A DNA stretch of 64,000 nt. Origin: Bathynomus jamesi. Taxonomy: Eukaryota > Arthropoda > Malacostraca > Isopoda > Cirolanidae. The stretch spans positions 48,501-112,500 of the forward strand of contig JAJOZX010009076.1 of the NCBI GenBank assembly GCA_023014485.1. The letters are read 5' to 3'. A model generated the notes under the pieces. The model saw only the letters and a program-made list of their open reading frames with translations, had not been told where the DNA came from and made no database searches. This document shows, piece after piece, positions 31,086 through 42,888 of this stretch (its first letter is position 1; each line of letters starts with the position of its first letter). The translations under genes were made by a program, and so were the position numbers.

Positions 31086-32560
31086 CTAAGCTATCACCAT
31101 ATAAAAAAAACAAAGAATGGAGAACAGGCAAAAACAGACAATATCCGGAACACATTTCCTTACCTTACGGGTGGTGAGCGTGGTTCCACAGTCACCTGAG
31201 CCCGAGCATTGACAGAGTAAAGAGCCAGTTCAATCCAACCCGGTGCCAGCAACTAGGAGCGAACTCAGAGCATCACCGCCCAGAATCCGACGCCGTACTC
31301 CCTGAGATACCGGAACTCAATGGAGAACAATTTTTTTATTTCATTCTGTAACTAGTATTATTTACTTTAAACTAACTGTTGAACTCTCTTCACCACTTTT
31401 GGGACATACAACTTACAAGCCGAATTACAAATAAAATACACTTATATAACTTCGAGTTATATATTTAATAATAATAGCTGGCAATTGCGATTCTGGACCT
31501 GATTTCTTCTTTATTTATTTTTTTATTTTAACTTAAAATCAGACACAGAACTCCATTTTTTCTTGGAGATGAATTTAAACAAATGCTAACTTATATAAAA
31601 TCTAAACTACGTAGAAATGGTTTAAAGTTAATTTCTAAGAAATAGTCCCTCTTTAGATATAACAATTTAATTAGCCTTAAACAATATTTGTTATCAGATG
31701 TAAATACAATTATTATTTATAAATTAATATGAAAATATATTATACCTTTAATAAAGTTATATTATAGAAATGCAAAATGATCATTTGAAGTTTGGAAAGC
31801 GTCGATTTGAGTCTCAGCCTCTGAGCTCTAATCTTACGCCATTGAGGATGAAGGATTACTTCTTAAACTTTGGACTTTAATTTTTTTTTCTGCAGTCGTG
31901 AGATCAAAAAAGATTAATTGGCCGACCAGAGTTTCTGGATATATATATGTACAGGCATAACGGAAATGCAGTGGTTAATGAGTTATATGGCCTTGATATT
32001 AGAACCTAATTACGAGCTGAAGGCCTAGTTGTTATGGAAGCAGCTCTACTCCTTAATTAAGGAGTTTGAATCCCGTAATGGTACAGTTTCCCAAATGACA
32101 GTTTAATCGTGACATTGAACTTACTATCAGTCTCCGACTATCGAAATAGGGAGGGGCCCCTTTAGGTTAAATGCAACAATAATAATTTTAGGGGTTGTTA
32201 AGCTTCTTTCGTAATGATAACGGTCATGTGACAGAGGGGACCTGCAGTTTTACGTAGGACCCTAACCATCTACGGGTCGCTACCTCATCTGAACGCAGAG
32301 AACGGTCATCCATCCAACTACTGAACTGATCCAACGCCAATTAACCTTGCTGATCCAATGGGAAGCGATGTTGTAACGTGACCCAGGTTAAATACAACTT
32401 AGACCTTTCCTTCACTGATTTCTTAATAAGTTTTAATTGTGGAACCCTGACTTTTAGTAAAAATCATATTAACTTTGGTTTATCTCATATAATTTTGAAC
32501 TATTTGTAAATAAAAAATAAAAGAAATGAACATTTGCTCAAATTTATGGCAAATCACTTT
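31086..32560. other. Gene-free stretch
   Basis: No coding region or recognisable element over about 1.5 kb. The segment 31160-31310 is GC-richer and may be a decayed repeat. Confidence 0.45.
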
Positions 32561-32872
32561 TTAGTCGTTCTGGATGTAATTTATGTCCAACTGTACAGTA
32601 GATTCCTCCAGTTTTGCAACAAGGCACCTGCTGGAATTACGTCTGCTTCCTAATGGTCTAAATCTAGGATATTTAACAGATTTTGATAGCTTCAGTGGTC
32701 TTCCAAATTTACTCATCATCAAGGTTCCAGTTTCAATGTTTCTTAATCGCGTTTTCAATACCCGTTTTAGAAATATTCGGATTTTTTCACTAATTTCCTT
32801 TTGCATCATAGTAGCCTTTGGATAACGTTTTTAAGGTGTCTCATGTCATCAGAAATATCGCGTTTTGGAGCC
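32561..32872 (-). pseudogene. Tc1-like transposase N-terminus, remnant
   Basis: Minus strand, starting MAPKRDISDDMRHL at 32872. A frameshifted continuation at 32809-32561 has ETGTLMMSKFGRPLKLSKS, the GRP(R/L)K linker typical of Tc1 DNA-binding domains, and SSRCLVAKLEES. The catalytic domain is missing. Short and decayed. Confidence 0.55.
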
Positions 32873-33062
32873 ATATTTTCATAAATGAAAGTAAAAAATA
32901 AATAATAATAAAGTTAATCAGCAAGAAAATGGACCTAGTATTTTAGCCAGTAAAATGCATTTGCATGAGAACTACCAAATTGTGAATTCCAACATGTATT
33001 CAATAACACAAAACCAGATAGAAAGTTCAAATGCGCGAGGATCGCCGCAACGAGAGACTAAG

Positions 33063-33155
33063 GCCGGTCGCACACAGGATCGTCTTGCGACTCATGACTG
33101 ACGACTTGAGTCGTCAGTCGTGAGTCGCAAGACGATCCTGTGCGCGGCCGATCTT
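33063..33155. mobile_element. Near-perfect 92-bp palindrome (small MITE)
   Basis: The half GCACAGGATCGTCTTGCGACT and its inverse meet at GACTTGAGTC. Ends are GGCCGGTCGC and GCGGCCGATC. One or two mismatches only. Probably a MITE folded back on itself; TSD unclear. Confidence 0.7.
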
Positions 33156-33615
33156 AAACATCATAGATCTCAAAGAATATCACGTTGGGAGAGGGGAGGA
33201 AAGGTGGAGGAATGGAGAATAAAAAACCGAGGGTAGTCCAAATCAGGGCTATCAACACCCTTGGATGGGTCGAGTGGCCTGTGGGAACAAGGGGTCTTAG
33301 GACGAGTGCAGATAGAATAATTAAATGAATACATAGCACTGTACAAAAAAGAAAATGGACCCAGGGGACGCAAGGGAATGCCCATCGGCGAGTAAAGGGG
33401 GCCGAGAGTAAAACGTAGGAGTCCGGGTACCTCGTCGCCAAGGGGTACATCGTCGCTGTAAAGACGGGACCCAACGATACGAATGTTTGTCTCCTACGGC
33501 GCAAAGACCCCAGCCACAAAATCCCGCTGGCCCGGACACCCAACCATTCAGCACGGCAGGGTCCTAAGGACATCACCTCCGGAAGACAGCACTGGAGACC
33601 CTTAGTGGGAGTCAA
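33154..33615 (-). other. 153-codon open frame, unrecognised
   Basis: Minus-strand frame with an Arg/Ser-rich start and a hydrophobic middle (FLFCTVLCIHLIILSALVL). The DNA is GC-richer than its surroundings and ends in GTCCGACATGGGTGACCC, which looks like repeat or UTR sequence. Two other frames are also partly open here, so coding is doubtful. Confidence 0.3.
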
Positions 33616-33659
33616 AGTCCTAGTGGCTCTTAATCCGGTTCCTCCGGTTGCCTGTCCGA

Positions 33660-34049
33660 CATGGGTGACCCTTCTGGGGGCTGAGAGCTCCCGTTAACGT
33701 AGCCGGCTGGTCAGAACACACAAGCCCCACCACCTCAGGGGAAAAGTAGGTATAACAGTAGATAGTTATAATTAAATAAAGTTTATTTTTTTAAAAGTCT
33801 GACCTTTATATTTATAATAAACATCCTGATATTTGCAACATTTGTTTGCAATATTACCAGTTTAAAGAGTATCTGGAAACGGAAACTATAAGCAATTAGG
33901 ATCAGAATCTGAAGTGAAGTCATTAAGCCTTGCTCGTGAAAACTTAAGAATCGAACAGAGATACAAATACTTTATTACAGAAAACCTGACTGAGCTGTAA
34001 ATACACAAAACCAGTACTACGGGACTCGAAGTCGCTTTGAAAAAAAAAT
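33660..34049. other. Unassigned spacer
   Basis: No gene or known repeat recognised. Confidence 0.4.
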
Positions 34050-34228
34050 CTAGGAGAAAATTATATATGCCCTTGAAGTAAACAAAGAGAGAAGAATTGG
34101 TAATGTGGGTGCACTACACCAAAGCATACTAACTGTAATCCAGTAACATTCAGTATAAACTGGCTCTTGAGTCACTAACTTTAGCATTTGAAGTGGATTG
34201 CGAAAGCGTTTACTTATACGGCTACATT

Positions 34229-34234
34229 GCTCAT

Positions 34235-34279
<45 letters not shown>

Positions 34280-34375
34280 TTGCTTTTATAAGGTTGATGT
34301 GCACATCAGTTGCTGCAGGAACCAAACATACATATATGTATACACATACATGTATAGATACATGTACTCACATAA

Positions 34376-34411
<36 letters not shown>
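34229..34411. repeat. (AAT)n and (CA)n microsatellites
   Basis: (AAT)n at about 34230-34279 and (CA)n at about 34380-34411. Frames across them are low complexity. Confidence 0.9.
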
Positions 34412-34415
<4 letters not shown>

Positions 34416-34723
34416 GCAGGTACATGTATGTATGTCCATGAATACGCACCTGCATACATATATACATTCGGAGAAATGTCCCGGTAATGCCTTCATGTAG
34501 TTACACAGCAAAAACTGCCATTAATTTATTAATTCCCATCTTTGAAACCCAACAAAGACAAGACCCGTATTTCGAGTATCTTCAATCCGTAGAAATTGTC
34601 GCTGGAGTACATGTTAACCTTGAAATAAATTTTGAGGATGATATATACATACTGCTTTTCAATGCAAATATACATATATATTGCATTGAAAAACATAGTT
34701 CCTGTTTCCAGTCTTTTGACTCA

Positions 34724-34806
<83 letters not shown>
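34724..34806. repeat. (TA)n(GA)n compound microsatellite
   Basis: (TA)n 34724-34767 followed at once by (GA)n to 34806, directly adjoining a LINE 5' end. Confidence 0.95.
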
Positions 34807-34809
<3 letters not shown>

Positions 34810-35085
34810 CTGGAACTCCCGTTCCTCCTGCCACTCTCCTCCTTAACTGATCTTTTGTGTTTCATCTACCCTGTGAGCAGTCGAGCATGCTTTCAAACAC
34901 ACCCTTTTCCTTCTATTCCTCACTACACATACATGCATTTTACACATTCCACGATTTTTTTAAAATTAAAAAAAGGGGTTGTTTTAAGAGCATCGAAGAC
35001 TGATTTCGGCTCTCTCCTTCTTCTAAGGGGAGGGAGGCATTTTTGCGGGCGCTCGCCCCTGCTCCCTTCTTCCTACCTAAAAAAC
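34807..35085 (+). mobile_element. Jockey-like LINE reduced to its two ends
   Basis: The 5' UTR (GTGCTGGAACTCCCGTTCC onward) matches 19748-19905. It is followed within about 170 bp by the 3' UTR (GGGGAGGGAGGCATTTTTGC). The entire coding region is absent. Confidence 0.75.
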
Positions 35086-35132
35086 AATATGCACTTCGGT
35101 AGTGCTTAGCATCGCTGACTACGATTTATATA

Positions 35133-35435
35133 CACGGTGGCAAACAATGATTGCCCCCCCCCCTGCACAGATGAAACTAATAGAGGCAAAAAAAACTGAT
35201 TGTTACATCTTTTGGACAATTTAATTCTACGTCTAAACAAAACCACTCAATAGTTGATGTTGCCTCCTTGTGCTTGGCGGACGGCTTCGAATCGGCAAGG
35301 ATAGGAGGTGAGGAGAGACTCTAAAAGGTCAGTGTTGTACTCAAGATTTCGGAGGATTGTTTCGATGTGCTGCTCCATGGTCCGGCGGCAGAATCGGGTG
35401 GCTGGTGGTTCAGCAAGCATCAGGGATTCCACTCG

Positions 35436-35440
<5 letters not shown>
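35133..35440 (-). pseudogene. Tc1-like transposase C-terminal fragment with one element end
   Basis: The minus-strand frame 35432-35247 ends YPCRFEAVRQAQGGNINY, the usual Tc1 C-terminal signature (R-x-AV-x-A-x-GG-x-x-x-Y). The element end after TA at 35133 is CACGGTGGCAAACAATGATT. The catalytic domain is missing, replaced by a TA microsatellite near 35440. Confidence 0.75.
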
Positions 35441-35476
<36 letters not shown>

Positions 35477-35488
35477 CTATATATATAT
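35440..35488. repeat. TA microsatellite
   Basis: (TA)n, slightly interrupted. Confidence 0.9.
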
Positions 35489-36523
35489 AACCCTTGACAT
35501 ACTGTAGATGAGGACGTTACCAGAGACAGCACAGTAACATCCTTTGCGGATGACACAAAGATCAGTAGAAAAATAAGAACCCAGAAGATATAGGATCTCT
35601 ACACAAACCGACATAAACAGAATCTAAAAGTGGACGGAAGACAACAATATGAAGTTTAACACCGAGAAATTTCAGCTGTTACGGTACGGAAAAAGAGAAG
35701 ACCTAAAATCCATGGAATATTATACCCCAAATGGACAGGAAATTCAGAAATTCCAGAGCAAAAGATTTAGGGGTTGTAATGACAGATGATGCGAAATTTG
35801 AAATACAAAATAAGATAGCAGTAAACAGAGCAAAGAGAATAATGGGACAGATACTGAGAACCTTAAACGAAGGGATAGGAATGCAATGATTCCTCTACTG
35901 AAAACCCTGATCATACCCAAGTTGGAGTACTGCTCAGTCCTAACATCTCCATATAAAAAGAAGACATTAGACAGCTGGAAGGGATCCAGAGAAGCTTCAC
36001 AGCCAAGATCACGAGTGCAAAGAACTAAATTACTGGAAAGGTTACGCGAACTAGACCTATATTCACTGGAAAGGAGAAGAGAGAGATACACCATTATTTA
36101 CACTTGGGAAATAATGGAGAAACTAGTCCCTAATCTTACTCTAAACCCTATAACTCCCCAAACAACAGTGGAAAGTAGAAACGGTAGATTGTGTCATATT
36201 CCCAAATTGAAGGCGAGATAGGGAACTTCCTTAACCCTGGAAGAAAATAGTTTTGTGGTGAGAGGACCAAAACTGTTTAATCAGCTGCCCAAAGTCCTAA
36301 GAAACACGAAGGGAGTTGCAGTGAACATCTTCAAAAGAAGACTAGACGCCTGGCTCAGAACAATCCCCGATGAGCCGGGTGTACCTGGCTATGTGAGGTG
36401 GAGAGCACAAGAAACCAACTCACTACTTCACCAGGCCAACTCGAGAGGAGGGGCGACAAGCTTGACCTTCGCGAAATGAGGAATCATCACGTGGAACCTT
36501 TGTAAGGCTGTAAGGTAAGGCTA
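35489..36523 (+). pseudogene. CR1-like LINE, copy 2: end of RT and C-terminal region
   Basis: Starts just before the FADDTK catalytic box (about 35535). Continues with frames at 35886-36221 (LLKTLIIPKLEYCSVLTSPY, LERLRELDLYSLERRRERY) and 36255-36479 (MVRGPKLFNQLPKVLRN, RLDAWLRTIPDEPGVPGY). Frameshifts and a stop near 36220 break the gene. 5' truncated at a TA microsatellite; the 3' tail GTAAGGTAAGGCT abuts another TA run. Same family as 28508-29816, opposite strand. Confidence 0.82.
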
Positions 36524-36542
36524 TATATATATATATATATAT

Positions 36543-37254
36543 TAGGGATGCACCGATTAATCGGTAGGTAATCAGTAATCGGCCTTATCGGTTCATTGGC
36601 CGATTAATCGGTAATCGGCTTTTTGGCCGATTAATCGGTTTTTTATACCACCCCTTGATATGGTGGCATCACATAAATTACATGTGCAAACAGTTTTTAT
36701 CCTTTGGATTTATCTTAAAAATACTTCCATGCAATACTGGGTGCCCCTTAATTGTAGTCTTAACTCTTATACATTTTAATTTTTATGAGATCTATACATA
36801 TATCTGAAATAAAAATCTGAAAATATATATGAGGATTATAATAAACCTTACACATAAAAATCTCTAACAAAGAAAGGACATAAGAATATAAAAAAATATT
36901 CATGGTCAGTTAGTCATAAGAACATCACATGAATGATATCACTACAACAGACTTGTGAATTTGTCACTTAAAATTGACACACCCATGCCAAAGTATTTAA
37001 TTGGCAGTTATTCATATTTTAGGGGGAAAATTTTGTTAGGTTAGATTTTTTTATATGTCATGACAGAATAGTGTTTTTTTGTTTGCCTTAATATAATTAA
37101 TAGAATACCTATTAATTTAGTGATCACATCATCGATTAATAAGTTTTAAACACCGATTAATCGGCTTTAAAATAATGATTAATCGTAATCGGCTGATTAA
37201 CTTAGGCCGATTAATCGGTATCGGTAATCGGCCAATTTGCTTATCGGTGCAACC

Positions 37255-37257
<3 letters not shown>
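36543..37257. mobile_element. Non-autonomous hAT element, 715 bp, in a TA microsatellite
   Basis: Ends TAGGGATGCACCGAT and, inverted, TAGGGTTGCACCGAT. CCGATTAATCGG palindromic words cluster at both ends. ATATATAT flanks both sides, which fits an 8-bp duplication but is not informative inside (TA)n. Confidence 0.85.
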
Positions 37258-37324
<67 letters not shown>

Positions 37325-37376
37325 TATATTTATTATATATATATATATATATAGATATATATATATATATATATAC
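37258..37376. repeat. TA microsatellite
   Basis: (TA)n of about 120 bp with a few T insertions. Confidence 0.95.
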
Positions 37377-37820
37377 ACACTGTACTCTACTTGCTTGGCT
37401 GTGTAGATTAGCGTGATGTGATATGAGTGAATGAGTGAATCACCATCACTGATATCATGTTCAGACAGACACGATTTTAAAAAATTTTCTCGTATGCGTC
37501 AAAAGGATAAATTTGGAGAGCTGTAACAAGAAAAGTTTCCGTCCAGGATACAGTATAAATTTACTTACACTAAAGAACTTCGTTATGATTCGAAGCGGCC
37601 TTACGACATCTCATCGACTTGACATTCTATTGACAAGTTATTTTTAGGTTACATTACACTAGGTTAGGTTAAGTTAGTTTTTTAGTGTTGACGTTTTTGT
37701 CTTGTCGACAAAATAGGCATAGGTCCATTCAACGAATTTAATTTTCACGTCTTCACTTAATAATTACTCAGCACTCCCAAATACCAAGCATCGTTGGGTC
37801 GACGTTGGCATCTGGTATAT
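37377..37820. other. Unassigned spacer
   Basis: No gene or known repeat recognised, apart from a TTAGG-like patch (TTAGGTTACATTACACTAGGTTAGG near 37645). Confidence 0.4.
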
Positions 37821-37978
37821 CTAGGGTGACCAGACGTCCTGCATTTTGCAGGACTGTCCCGCATTTAGAGTTTCTGTCCCGCAAAAACAATGACCAATGC
37901 GGGACAATGCAATGTCCCGCATTCTTGTATTTATGCAATTTTCGTACAAATGAAATGTAATTTGTATTCATTATCGTA

Positions 37979-39300
37979 CAGGGTGTCCATAAATGTTTAC
38001 CCTGAAAACAGTATACTCTCATGTTTTAATGACGAACCTTACATCCGTTTTCTTTTTACAGGTGATCTCGTACGCGCATAGAGTTTCTGTGCTGGTGTGT
38101 TTCGTCTACCGCATTCGCCGCTAGGAGCGCTGTAGTAGCTGTTCAGTTAAGATGCGTCTGTGACAGAGAAGGCACAATGTGTTGTGTAGCTTGCAGAACA
38201 AAATCTCCTGTCAGTGTTCAGCGAAGGTTCAGAACAAAGTATGGAAAGAATCCACCTGATGTGAAGTTAGTCGTGGATGAAAAAATTCTTGGAAACTGGA
38301 AACGTTGGAAAAGGAAAGAGCAGTGGTAGGCCATCAGTTTCCGATGGGACGGTGGAAACATTCAAACTGCTTTCACACGGTCACCAAGGAAATCGGTGAG
38401 ACAAGCTTCATGCCAACTAAAGATACCGAAGTCTACGGTGCACAAGGTGTTACACAAACGTTTGAAGTTACACGCCTACAAGGTACAAATTGTTCAAGAA
38501 CTGAAGCCTGATGACCGTCCAAAACGTGAACAATTCGCTATTGACATTTTGAACAGCATTGACGAGGATAATGACTTCTTGTTACGTGTCTGCTTTTCAG
38601 ATGAGGCTACGTTTCATCTTAGTGGTAGAGTCAACAGACACAATGTGCGTATTTGGGGATCGGAAAACCCACGTGCCGTAAGCATATTCGGGGCAGTCCG
38701 AAGATCAATGTCTGGTGTGGACTAATGCATGACCAGATAATTGGTCCTTTCTTCTTCGATGAGAACACTGTTTCCGCAACTGTGTACCTGGATATGCTCA
38801 CCAATTACGCCATTCCCCAGCTGCAGAACAGGCAGCCAACTGTCATCTTCCAACAAGATGGGGCACCCCCTCATTGGCGCATGTTGTTCGTGAAACTCTC
38901 GACGCAACATTTCCAAATCGATGGATTGGCAGGGACGGGCCAATCCCATGGCCCCAAGATCACCAGACATTACCCCGCTGGATTTCTTTCTCTGGGGTCA
39001 TGTTAAAGATTTGGTTTATGCAACAGTTTTCCAGATATCAGGACATTGCGAGAAAGCATTACGGATGCAATTGCAACAGTTAACTCACAAATGTTGGAAA
39101 ATGTGTGGCGTGAGTGTGAATACCGTTTAGACATTTTACGTGCCACTAGCGGTGCACATGTGGAAGCTTATTAAGTTCATTAACTATGCATCAAAACTTT
39201 GTATGTTTATCTACTTATGATTAAAACTGTGTTTGAATACGAGTGTTTATTTAAAAGTTATAACATGCTTTAATTAGTGTAATCATTTATAGACACCCTG
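37979..39300 (+). mobile_element. Mariner element, 1322 bp, near full length
   Basis: Ends CAGGGTGTCCATAAATG and, inverted, CAGGGTGTCTATAAATG, flanked by TA (37977-37978, 39301-39302). Contains a complete but broken transposase gene. Confidence 0.92.
38177..39172 (+). pseudogene. Mariner-superfamily transposase, several frameshifts
   Basis: The N-terminal part around 38177-38300 has SPVSVQRRFRTKYGKNPPDV, followed by a linker and a second helix-turn-helix (SCQLKIPKSTVHKVLHKRLK, 38410-38465). The catalytic part has FSDEATFHLSGRVNRHNVRI (first Asp), HDQIIGPFFFDENT, FQQDGAPPHW (second Asp) and SPDITPLDFFLWGHVKD (third Asp). At least four frameshifts are visible, near 38320, 38700, 38890 and 39080. 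All catalytic residues can still be recognised, so the loss is recent relative to other Tc1 relics here. Confidence 0.9.
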
Positions 39301-39403
39301 TAGATCTGGCATCCGCGCATCCCCTCATAAACGTTTTAAAACGTTTTTGAAACCTCCAGTACGACAGACCTCGACGGCCGACGCTCGTCAGTTAAAATTT
39401 TGA

Positions 39404-39640
39404 ATTATAATGGTGTTGACGTGTTATTTAATTGTCAGAGTAGCCATACATTTAAAAATGACTTCAAAAAGAAAGTGCACTTTCAATGAAGATTTAGAAA
39501 AAGAATATCCTTTTATTAAAAAAGCAAAGAGTGAGAGCATGGTGAAATGTATTAAAAGTTTTTCTACTTTTTCAATTGCAAGTGGTGGGAAATGTGACAT
39601 TAAACGTCACTTAAACTCTACTAATCATAAACAAGCTTGA
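39404..39640 (+). pseudogene. hAT transposase N-terminus, BED-like zinc finger
   Basis: The stretch MTSKRKCTFNEDLEKEYPFI, then MVKCIKSFSTFSIASGGKCD and IKRHLNSTNHKQA matches the N-terminal zinc finger found in one hAT group. The second Cys of the usual C-x2-C is replaced (CIKS), suggesting decay. A stop follows at 39638-39640 and the rest is out of frame. Confidence 0.55.
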
Positions 39641-39995
39641 TGCCTGCGCTCCATCAAGTAGGCCTTTGACAACGTTTTTACAGAGTAAAGATTTTGATGA
39701 AGAGAAAAATGAATATCTGAACAAAGAAATACCTCTCCTTAAGAAAATACATTCCAGTGCCAAGTACAATTAAATAAAATGTTTTTCAATAAATTAGGTA
39801 AGTAAACTATATAAAATTACTTTATGGTAGTACAATTACACTGGGTAACAAAATTTGAAAGATTTTCTGTTTATTGTGATTTTTCTGTCGTTTCTTAATG
39901 ATTTCGGGGCGCTGATTCCAAAAATGATATTGGTTTTGCTATATCATCAACCGTTTCAAAAATATAGGTTATCACACTTTTCATATGGCAAAGTA

Positions 39996-40449
39996 CAGGG
40001 CCGGATTTAGGAGTGGGCAAAGTGGGCAGCTGCCCATGGGCCTCCACATCTTGGGGGCCTCCACATATTGACAAGCCATTATCAAAATAGAAAAAAACCG
40101 AAACTAGAAAAACCCGATAGATGATCAACAAAAAACACGCGCATCCAATACCACTGTAGTACATAAACTTTTACCAATTACTATTTGTTGTGTACTGATT
40201 ATTATTTTGTTTTTATTACTCTTTTAGGCCTACTCTCACTATAATGGAATACCCGAGTAACCCGAGGCTTTCATTTTTTGCAGAAATGAGTGGAATGGAC
40301 AGACACAAGAGTGCACGATGTTTTGAAAGTGTATGTATGTTAATTATAGTATGAATCTTATGGATGACTTCAATTATGTCTTCCCCTAAGGTAGGGGGGC
40401 CTCCACATGGAGGCTGCCCAGGGCCTCCACACGTCTAAATCCGGCTCTG
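39996..40449. mobile_element. hAT-type MITE, 454 bp, in the copy 3 transposon
   Basis: Ends CAGGGCCGGATTTAGG and, inverted, CAGAGCCGGATTTAGA. Perfect 8-bp duplication GCAAAGTA (39988-39995, 40450-40457). Ends resemble the autonomous hAT at 51050-55113 (CAGGGCCGGATTAA), which may have mobilised it. Confidence 0.92.
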
Positions 40450-40626
40450 GCAAAGTATATAAAGAAGGCTAACATAAATATTTTCTGAAAATAAAAACAC
40501 TGTTGGAAATTAATGTTTATTGAGCCAGAATTGTTTGATAAACCCAAAATGGTGCAAAGGATATAATATATATCATGAGGAGAACCGATAAGAGAATAAC
40601 AAGCCTCGTTATGCAGTGTGCGTTCC

Positions 40627-42410
40627 TTAAAAATGCACTGAAGAACGCGACTTCCGCGTATGAACATTCTTATCCTTTCTGATCAGCGACCATACATAGT
40701 CTCCCATCATGGAAGCATCCCAATGGCCCTGGTACCTTTTCTCCATCGTTTGAATATCTTGATGGAATCTTTCGCCATGTTCTTCACTCACATCGCCCAG
40801 GTTATCACGAAAAAAGTCTAGATGTGAATGCAGATAGTGTAATTTTAAAGACATACGGCACCCCATTTTGCCATAGCACTTAATCAAGCTTGACACTAAC
40901 TCCTTATAGTTTGGTGCTTTATGGTTGCCTAAAAACCCACGAACCACATCACGGAAAGCACACCAAGCCTCTTTTTCGATCGGAGTCATCTTGGCTTCAA
41001 GGTTTTTTGAATTCAACAGCGCCTTGACTTGTGGTCCTACAAAGATGCCAGCCTTGACTTTGGCCTCAGAGAGGAGAGTTTAGGGAACATGACCCGAATC
41101 TGTTGAAAAACTTCCCCTCCAAAATCTAACGCAGTTACAAACTGCTTAATTAGACCCAACTTAATATGGAGAGGTGGTAGCAGAACTATGTCAGGCTTCA
41201 CAAGAGGTTCCCTGAGTACATTGTACTTTCCTGGTTGCAGTCCTTCACGTGGAGACCACTGAACTGTTTTATAGTGCTCAGTTGAAGCCCTGCTATCCCA
41301 CAGGCAAAGAAAACATGAATATTTAGTAAACCCTCCTTGTAAACCTAACAGGAAACCAATCATTTTGAAATCACCACACACGTCCCAGTTATATTGTTCA
41401 TATCTGATTTGAGTGAGCAGTTGTTTGACATTTTCATAGTCCTCTTTCATTTGAACAGAATGTGCAACTGGTATAGATGGATATTTGTTCCCATTGTGGA
41501 GTAGAACAGCTTTTAAACTCCGAGTTGAACTGTCAATAAACAGGCGCCACTCTGAGGGTATATGTGTTAACCCAATAGCTGTGAATAGACCATTAACCTC
41601 GCTGCAATAACAGAGAGAGCCATTGACATCGTAGAACCTTGCAAACTCTTCATGCTGCTTTCGTATACAGTGCTCTTGCAGTTTTCTCCAAGCAAATTCC
41701 ACTCTTTGAGTCTGGAGGTCAGAAGCTCAGACCCTGATTTCGTCAGACCCAAATCTCTAATTAAGTCGTCCAATTCCCTCTGATTTGGAAAGTGAGGTTT
41801 GTACTGAAAGTTACTGTATATTCTTCATCATGACTGTCCTCACCAGCCGACATCTCAGATGAGCTAGCTGCATCCTCATTTTCAACCTGCAAAGCAAAGA
41901 AACAAAATATAGGCATAGCTATATATGTAGAAGAGCATCAGCACTAAGAAAAATCGACACATAACGACCCACCTGTTCTGGTGGACGTGGTATTGGAAGA
42001 CCTTCGCCATGTGGTACATGAGCTATGGACGACGCTATGCTTGGATACTGAAGAGTCTGCCTTCCTTTAACTTTCCTGTACTTAGAAACATCTATCATGC
42101 AGTAGTAGCAATCGTCGTGGTGGCTCTTTGGTTCTCTCCATATTGTGGGTACCGCAAAGGGTATTGCCTTGCGTACTCCCCGCAGCCACCCTTCAAGTGT
42201 GGAGCGGCAGCTTCCACAGATCACATGGGGTGCCCAGGGCTTATCTTGGTCACCCATAGGCATACCAAAATAGAGCCGATACGTGATCCAGAACTTGGTG
42301 CCTTCCACAATCTTGTGCGATACTTGCTTGGGGCCTATGTAATACCCACAAACGTAGCAGAATATATCCGGCGAGTGTTTACAAGCTCTAGTTGCCATTC
42401 TCTTTACCAA
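40627..42410 (-). pseudogene. CACTG-end family protein, copy 3, with an 86-nt intron
   Basis: Exon 1 (42410-41973) encodes FCYVCGYYIGPKQ, PHVICGSCRSTLEGW and CYYCMIDVSK, the same zinc-binding pattern as copy 1. Exon 2 resumes at 41886. The frames 41773-41567, 41702-41037 and 41016-40627 then carry DLIRDLGLTKSGSELL, WRLFIDSSTRSLKAVLL, VCGDFKMIGFLLG, CFLCLWDSR and SEEHGERFHQDIQTMEKRYQ. Frameshifts lie near 41780, 41640-41700 and 41030. The conserved Asp, Asp, C-x2-C and Glu positions are all retained. It is distinct from copy 1 (roughly half of residues identical by eye), so the copies come from different lineages. Confidence 0.75.
41887..41972 (-). other. Spliceosomal intron in copy 3
   Basis: Donor CAG|GTGGGT at 41973-41967 and acceptor TTTGCAG|GTT at 41886. 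Exon 1 ends RPPEQ; exon 2 begins VENEDAASSSEMSAGED. Copy 1 has no intron at the corresponding place (PPKSWTLDEESEVEPME). Confidence 0.65.
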
Positions 42411-42800
42411 ACTGTACTACATTAATCATAACCTGCAGATATAGAAAGAAGAATTATTAAATCTGCAACAGATTACAGATTCCAGAAAAAAGATGTATTC
42501 ATAACACTGAAATAATGTTCGCAATAAAAAAGGATCGATAACACTCAAATCGTCAGCACAGAGAAGCACAGAAACACAGTACCTCAGTGCTGGTAACCAT
42601 CAGACAAACAACCTGCTTCTTTGTGTGCTCACACTTACTGACTTCTCAGACTCTGCGCTCTTCTTTATATAGCACAGTGGAAGTTTCGGGCAATTTCTAG
42701 AGCAAGAAACTGTCAACGAACATCCGGATTGTTCTCAACAATTCCTGATTATCCTGATATTGCTGCGCCCATAATAACATTATACTGGTAAAACATGAAA
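42411..42800. other. 5' untranslated region of copy 3
   Basis: Non-coding, between the start codon of the copy 3 gene and its right inverted repeat. No further feature. Confidence 0.5.
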
Positions 42801-42888
42801 AATGAATTATCTCTGAAACCATTGATGATACGCACAAACCAAGGCCAGATTTGGACTCAGCGCCCACAAATGCATATTAGTATAGGAA

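Larger units (their letters stand above)
37822..39780 (+). mobile_element. hAT element 5' part, interrupted by a mariner
   Basis: Begins near CTAGGGTGACCAGACGTCC, an end also found at 60361. A mariner (37979-39300) sits in the untranslated part. A BED-type zinc finger gene start follows at 39404. The right end and the catalytic domain are not seen. Confidence 0.55.

Noticed and set aside
33154..33615. Host membrane protein gene
   Set aside because: Hydrophobic stretch only, overlapping open frames, and repeat-like flanks; no homology recognised.
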